In this document: positions 60,603 through 64,000 of the stretch, one piece after another
How positions within the stretch are numbered: the first letter of the stretch is position 1
Layout of the letters: the number at the start of each line of letters is the position of its first letter
Assembly: GCF_030651185.1 (NCBI RefSeq)
Contig: NZ_JAUSCJ010000029.1
Span: forward strand, 248,001 to 312,000
Reading direction: 5' to 3'
DNA length: 64,000 nt
From: Phenylobacterium sp.
GTDB lineage: Bacteria > Pseudomonadota > Alphaproteobacteria > Caulobacterales > Caulobacteraceae
Notes under the pieces: generated by a model
Seen by the model: the letters and a program-made list of their open reading frames with translations, nothing else
What the model was told of the DNA's origin: nothing
Databases searched by the model: none
Position numbers and translations under genes: made by a program

Positions 60603-61337
60603 GCGCGTCAGCTCGTAGAGGCCGGTCACGTCCACCCGCACCCGCAGTTCGCCGCCGGCGACGGGGGTGGAGCTGTCTTTTTCCATGCGCGCCATGGCCA
60701 TCATCGGCATGGGGGGCGGGGCCGAATAGCCGCCGCCTTCGCTGAGGGTCACCAGCCGGCCGACGCGGTAGCCCGTGGCGCGCGCGTAGAGGTTGGCCTT
60801 GGCCGACAGCGCCTTGACCGCGTCCTCGCGCGCCGCGTTCTCGGCGGCGGTGGGATCGTTCAGGCCAAAGGAGATGCCGTTGACCTGATTGGCGCCGGCG
60901 CTGACCGTGGCGTCGACGGCCGAGCCCAGGCGGGCCAGGTCATGGACGGTGACGGTCACCTGGTTGGTGGCCTGGTAGCCGCGCAGGCGGGGCGGGTTGT
61001 TCTCCACATAGTCGTACTGCGCGTTCAGGTTCAGGCCCGAGGTCTGAATGTCCTTGTCGGCGATGCCGGCGCGGCGTAGGGCGGCGAAGATCTTGTTCAT
61101 CTGGGTGGCGTTGGCGGCCATGGCGGCTGCGGCCGTCGGGGCCTCGGTGTTCACCCCCAGATTGATGGTGGCCATGTCCGGCGCGACGCGGGTTTCGCCA
61201 TAGGCCGAGAGGTTCAGGGTGGTGGCCCGGAACATGCTGTCGGCGGCGGGCGGGGCGGCTTGGGCCAGGGCGGCGGGCGCCGCGACCGTGGTGGCCAGGA
61301 GCAGGCTGAGGGCGCCGGCGCGGACGAAGGTTTTCAT
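60600..61337 (-). CDS. SIMPL-domain (DUF541) secreted protein
   Basis: 245 residues from the ATG at 61337. A Sec signal (MKTFVRAGALSLLLATTVAA, cut after ALAQA) precedes a SIMPL domain with LNLSAYGETRVAPDMATINL, ALRRAGIADKDIQTSGLNLN and DDVTVTVHDLA-type strands (here VTVTVHDLARLGSAVDATVS). The family is periplasmic and resembles oxidative-stress protein YggE. Its TAG stop lies at the end of a palindromic element. Confidence 0.88.
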   Translation of the reverse strand: MKTFVRAGALSLLLATTVAAPAALAQAAPPAADSMFRATTLNLSAYGETRVAPDMATINLGVNTEAPTAAAAMAANATQMNKIFAALRRAGIADKDIQTSGLNLNAQYDYVENNPPRLRGYQATNQVTVTVHDLARLGSAVDATVSAGANQVNGISFGLNDPTAAENAAREDAVKALSAKANLYARATGYRVGRLVTLSEGGGYSAPPPMPMMAMARMEKDSSTPVAGGELRVRVDVTGLYELTR

Positions 61338-61484
61338 TTTAGTCTCCCATGGGGGTGCGAGCTTGACTGTAACCACCCCGTCGCTGAACGGCGAGCGGGG
61401 CGGAGGGTTCCTTCATGACAAGGCCAAGCTGAACAGCGGCTTTAATGGTCGTGCTGCCCATGGTAACCCGCAGGCCGCGCTGCA

Positions 61485-61560
61485 GGGCCTGTAGCTCAAT
61501 GGTTAGAGCCGACCGCTCATAACGGTCTGGTTGTAGGTTCGAGTCCTACCGGGCCCACCA
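61485..61560 (+). tRNA. tRNA with CAU anticodon (probably Ile2)
   Basis: A 76-base cloverleaf with acceptor arms GGGCCTG / CGGGCCC, D-loop AATGGTTAG, anticodon stem GACCG-CTCATAA-CGGTC and T-arm GTAGG-TTCGAGT-CCTAC, with CCA encoded. The anticodon is CAT. The variable loop (TGGTTG) looks more like tRNA-Ile2 (modified by TilS) than elongator Met, but I cannot exclude Met. Confidence 0.95.
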
Positions 61561-61589
61561 GCCGCCTCTCTGCCGCCGCGGTCGGGGCG

Positions 61590-63158
61590 TCAGGCGCGCT
61601 TGGCGGCCGACGCCTGGGACCAGTACTCCCGGAAGAACCGGCGCGGATCGCTCTGGGTCTGGGTGGGCTGGCCGAAGACCAGGGTGTTGCGGGCCGTGAG
61701 ATCATAGGCCGGCCAGGCCGGGGTCTTGGGGTTGGTCGGGTCTCCGGTGGCCGCCAGGGCGACCCAGGCCGAGGCGATCTCGTCGGCCAGCCGCAGATTG
61801 TCGGCGGTCGGTCCGGCCAGGGGGAAGCGGATGTCGTGCATGGAGTAGGCGACATCGATGCCGTGCACCGCGCCATAGCGACCGCCGAACGCCGGGCTGG
61901 GGCTGGCCCAGAGATAGGCCCAGGTCGGCGCGCCGCCGGCGGCCAGGCGCCGCTCGAGCATGGAGTCGGCGCCCAGTCGGAAGCTGGTGTCGGAGTTGAT
62001 CCGGGCGTTGATGATGAAGGCGGTGGTGTTCGGATCCTCGTCGCGATAGGCCGAGAGCAGCCTGTCGGCGTCGGCGCCGACCCGGCGCTCAAGGTTCTTG
62101 CGGACCTCGTCCCAGCCCATGTCGAACCGGGTCTCGCGATAGGTCCGCTCGTCCAGGGCCGTGGAGACCACCAGGGGAATGTCGAGGGAGTCCTGCGGTG
62201 CGCCGGGGGTGAAGGGGTGGCGCGGGATGGCGTCGCCGATGACGGGGGCGAAGGACCTCGGCGCCTCGCCCCGCGCCCGGTCTTCGGCCTCGACCTCGGC
62301 CTGGGCGGCCAGCAGGGTGGAGTAGGGAACCGCCCGCAGCTCCTTGATCTGGTCGGCCCGCAGGCCAAGCTGGCGCAGCAGCAGGTCGGCGGCCTTGGCG
62401 GCCTGTTCGCGGGTCATGGCGGTGAGGCGTGATCCGCTCATCACCCCGGCGCTGGAGAACAGGCCCTTGGCGCCTGGCATGGCCAGCAGGTGGCTCACCT
62501 TGGCGCCCCCGCCGGACTGCCCGACGATCAGCACCCGTGAAGGGTCGCCGCCGAACGCCTCGACATTGCGCGCCACCCACCGCAGCGACGCCACCAGGTC
62601 CTGCATGCCGGCCGCGCCGGAGTCGGCCAGTGGGCCGTCGTCGCCCAGATAGAGGTAGCCCAGGGCGCTGAGGCGGTGGTTCACGGTCACCACCACGCAG
62701 TCGCCGAAGCGGGCCAGCATCTCGCCGTCGCCGCCGGGATTGTTGCTGGAGCCGCCATAGAAGCCGCCGCCGTGGAAGCGCACGATCACCGGACGCTTTG
62801 CGCCGGGGTTCGGATCGGGGGTCCAGAGGTTCAGGACCAGGCAGTCCTCGCCCATGCCGCCCGGCTGCACGTCGTTGAGGATCAGGTCGGCATAGGCGTG
62901 CCGCCGGTCGCCGGGGATCTGCGGCGCGATATTGCCGTAGTCCAGGGCGTCACGGATCCCGGCCCAGGGCGCCACGGGCTGCGGCGGCAGGAAGCGGTTC
63001 GCGCCGGAGGTGTCGGCGCCGTAGCGCAGACCCTTGAAGATGGCGATCCGGCCAGACCTCAGGCCCCGGACCTTGCCCTCGGCGGTTTCGACCACCGGAA
63101 ACAGCTTGGACTCCGCGCTGCGGGCGGCGGGGGACGGTGGGGTGCGGTCGGCGGTCAT
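61590..63158 (-). CDS. Type-B carboxylesterase/lipase
   Basis: 522 residues from the ATG at 63158. Oxyanion region RFHGGGFYGGSSNNPGGDGE, nucleophile GQSGGGAKVSHLLAMPGAKG (about Ser 204), with AAGMQDLVASLRWVARNVEA before it, and a late His region AVHGIDVAYSMHD. These are the type-B esterase motifs, GQSGGG replacing the common GESAGG. No signal peptide is visible, so it is likely cytoplasmic. A tRNA lies 29 bases past its stop. Confidence 0.9.
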   Translation of the reverse strand: MTADRTPPSPAARSAESKLFPVVETAEGKVRGLRSGRIAIFKGLRYGADTSGANRFLPPQPVAPWAGIRDALDYGNIAPQIPGDRRHAYADLILNDVQPGGMGEDCLVLNLWTPDPNPGAKRPVIVRFHGGGFYGGSSNNPGGDGEMLARFGDCVVVTVNHRLSALGYLYLGDDGPLADSGAAGMQDLVASLRWVARNVEAFGGDPSRVLIVGQSGGGAKVSHLLAMPGAKGLFSSAGVMSGSRLTAMTREQAAKAADLLLRQLGLRADQIKELRAVPYSTLLAAQAEVEAEDRARGEAPRSFAPVIGDAIPRHPFTPGAPQDSLDIPLVVSTALDERTYRETRFDMGWDEVRKNLERRVGADADRLLSAYRDEDPNTTAFIINARINSDTSFRLGADSMLERRLAAGGAPTWAYLWASPSPAFGGRYGAVHGIDVAYSMHDIRFPLAGPTADNLRLADEIASAWVALAATGDPTNPKTPAWPAYDLTARNTLVFGQPTQTQSDPRRFFREYWSQASAAKRA

Positions 63159-63390
63159 GGTGGCTCCGGGCCCGGTTGGTGCGGTATGCGCGTGTGCAGG
63201 CCGCCGGATGAGGCGGCGCTGGGCGCGGAGACATGTTGGCACAGGCCGCCATCAGATTCCAACAAGCGGAATATCGTTCCGTCATGCGGAACAAGGCGGA
63301 GCTTTGCAGCGGGGCCGGCCGCAAGCCATCCACGCCTGCGGCGGCCGGTGAAACTGGCGGGAAAACCACCGCCATGAAATACTGACGCCC

Positions 63391-63927
63391 ATGACCACCA
63401 CGCCCGCGCCCGTGATTTCCGAAGCCTATCGCAAGCAGCAGCAGGCGCTGCACCTGAACCCCAACTATGGGGTCGCCTCCATCGGCTTCGCCAGCGTGGT
63501 GGCGCAGGTGCTCAGCCGGAACGGGGCCACGACGCTCAGCGACTACGGGGCGGGCAAGCAGAACCTTCGCAAGGCGCTGGAGGCTTATGGCGTCGAGGTC
63601 GGCTACACCGCCTACGATCCGGCCTTCCCCGAATATGGCGAGCCGCAGCCGGCGGACCTGGTCTGCTGTATCGACGTCCTGGAGCACATCGAGCCTGAGT
63701 ATCTGGACAATGTGCTGTCAGACCTGGAGCGGATCACGGTCCGGCACGGCTTCTTCTCGGTCCACACCGGACCGGCGGGCAAGGTGCTGTCGGATGGCCG
63801 CAACGCCCACCTGATCCAGGAGCCGATCGCCTGGTGGCGGGAGCGATTGGAACGGCATTTCGCCATCGAGCACCTGGTGGAGGCGCCCGGCGGCTTCTTC
63901 GTCATCGCCACGCCGCGGCCGCGCTGA
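63391..63927 (+). CDS. Class I SAM-dependent methyltransferase
   Basis: 178 residues. The motif LSDYGAGKQNLRKALEAYGV is the SAM-binding loop (motif I in variant form), VGYTAYDPAFP the acidic strand end, and DLVCCIDVLEHIEPEYLDNV motif II. The small size suggests a small-molecule or sugar methyltransferase, and the substrate is unknown. ATG at 63391, divergent from the esterase. Confidence 0.82.
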   Translation: MTTTPAPVISEAYRKQQQALHLNPNYGVASIGFASVVAQVLSRNGATTLSDYGAGKQNLRKALEAYGVEVGYTAYDPAFPEYGEPQPADLVCCIDVLEHIEPEYLDNVLSDLERITVRHGFFSVHTGPAGKVLSDGRNAHLIQEPIAWWRERLERHFAIEHLVEAPGGFFVIATPRPR

Positions 63928-63934
63928 CTGGCGG

Positions 63935-64000
63935 CTAGCCCGGCCTGTGCAGGGCCGGCAGCTCGCCGCGCCGAGCGGCGATCCCCAGCTGCAGGCTGCG
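63935..64000 (-). CDS. C-terminal end of a gene running off the right edge
   Basis: A TAG at 63935-63937 ends a frame open to the window edge. The 21 residues read RSLQLGIAARRGELPALHR and PG, a coherent helical tail. Too little for identification. Confidence 0.4.
   Translation of the reverse strand, partial: RSLQLGIAARRGELPALHRPG

Noticed and set aside
61485..61560. Initiator tRNA-fMet
   Set aside because: It has a paired first base and lacks the three G-C pairs typical of the initiator anticodon stem, so it is Ile2 or elongator Met.

Overview
The window is about 64 kb of GC-rich chromosomal DNA from a Caulobacterales alphaproteobacterium, probably Phenylobacterium or a close relative of Caulobacter. 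This rests on gene content (nadABC, carA and carB apart, dnaG-rpoD, pseudaminic acid genes, many small lipoproteins) and on palindromic intergenic repeats typical of such genomes. The assignment is by recognition, not by alignment. Genes are packed on both strands. I see no insertion sequence, prophage, integrase, plasmid gene or CRISPR array.

Layout. 1-5.4 kb: the end of a sensor kinase, small lipoproteins, a nested set of tiny membrane proteins, a SleB-type cell-wall hydrolase and a DUF1003 membrane protein. 5.4-8.3 kb: a GlxA-type regulator facing away from a DJ-1/isonitrile-hydratase-like enzyme, then an NADP-dependent reductase. 8.5-12 kb: de novo NAD synthesis operon nadA-nadB-nadC with operator-like palindromes. 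12.1-19.1 kb: a hybrid histidine kinase, a second SleB hydrolase, a GNAT enzyme, a divergent MurA-family enzyme and thioredoxin reductase. 19.3-27.3 kb: a GPH-type transporter, then a pseudaminic acid (flagellin sugar) region with pseI, an unassigned FAD enzyme and pseG, followed by an Hpt protein, two single-domain response regulators, a GNAT enzyme and an ELM1-family protein. 27.4-40 kb: greA, a GST, carB, cold-shock protein, a TPR-methyltransferase, an ECF sigma/anti-sigma/fasciclin cassette and carA. 40-46 kb: small conserved genes, an M15-like peptidase with an SH3 domain, a kinase-like protein without an ATPase domain, and an ECF41 sigma operon with a matching promoter. 46-50 kb: dnaG and rpoD, closed by a strong terminator. 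50-64 kb: mixed single genes including an ArsR/DUF899 pair, hydrolases, a leader ORF with an attenuator-like structure, an M23 peptidase, panD, a SIMPL protein, a tRNA with CAU anticodon, a type-B carboxylesterase and a methyltransferase.

How genes work together. NadA, NadB and NadC convert aspartate and dihydroxyacetone phosphate to nicotinate mononucleotide. CarA and CarB form carbamoyl-phosphate synthetase though encoded about 5 kb apart. PseG and PseI carry out consecutive late steps of pseudaminic acid synthesis. The two ECF systems each carry plausible targets: a fasciclin protein beside the SigK/RskA-like pair, and an AhpD-like protein inside the ECF41 operon.

The most interesting signals are: a 26-codon leader ORF with four tandem CAG codons followed by mutually exclusive hairpins and a terminator (55.6-55.8 kb); a two-module palindromic element whose ends supply the stop codons of both flanking genes (5.4 kb), with a relative at 60.5 kb; a perfect TGTCACA-N16-CGTC promoter before the ECF41 operon; a DnaG primase whose zinc ligands are all replaced; a HisKA-receiver protein lacking the ATPase domain; a frameshifted small gene at 34.1 kb; and overlapping 32- and 39-codon membrane-protein genes near 2 kb.
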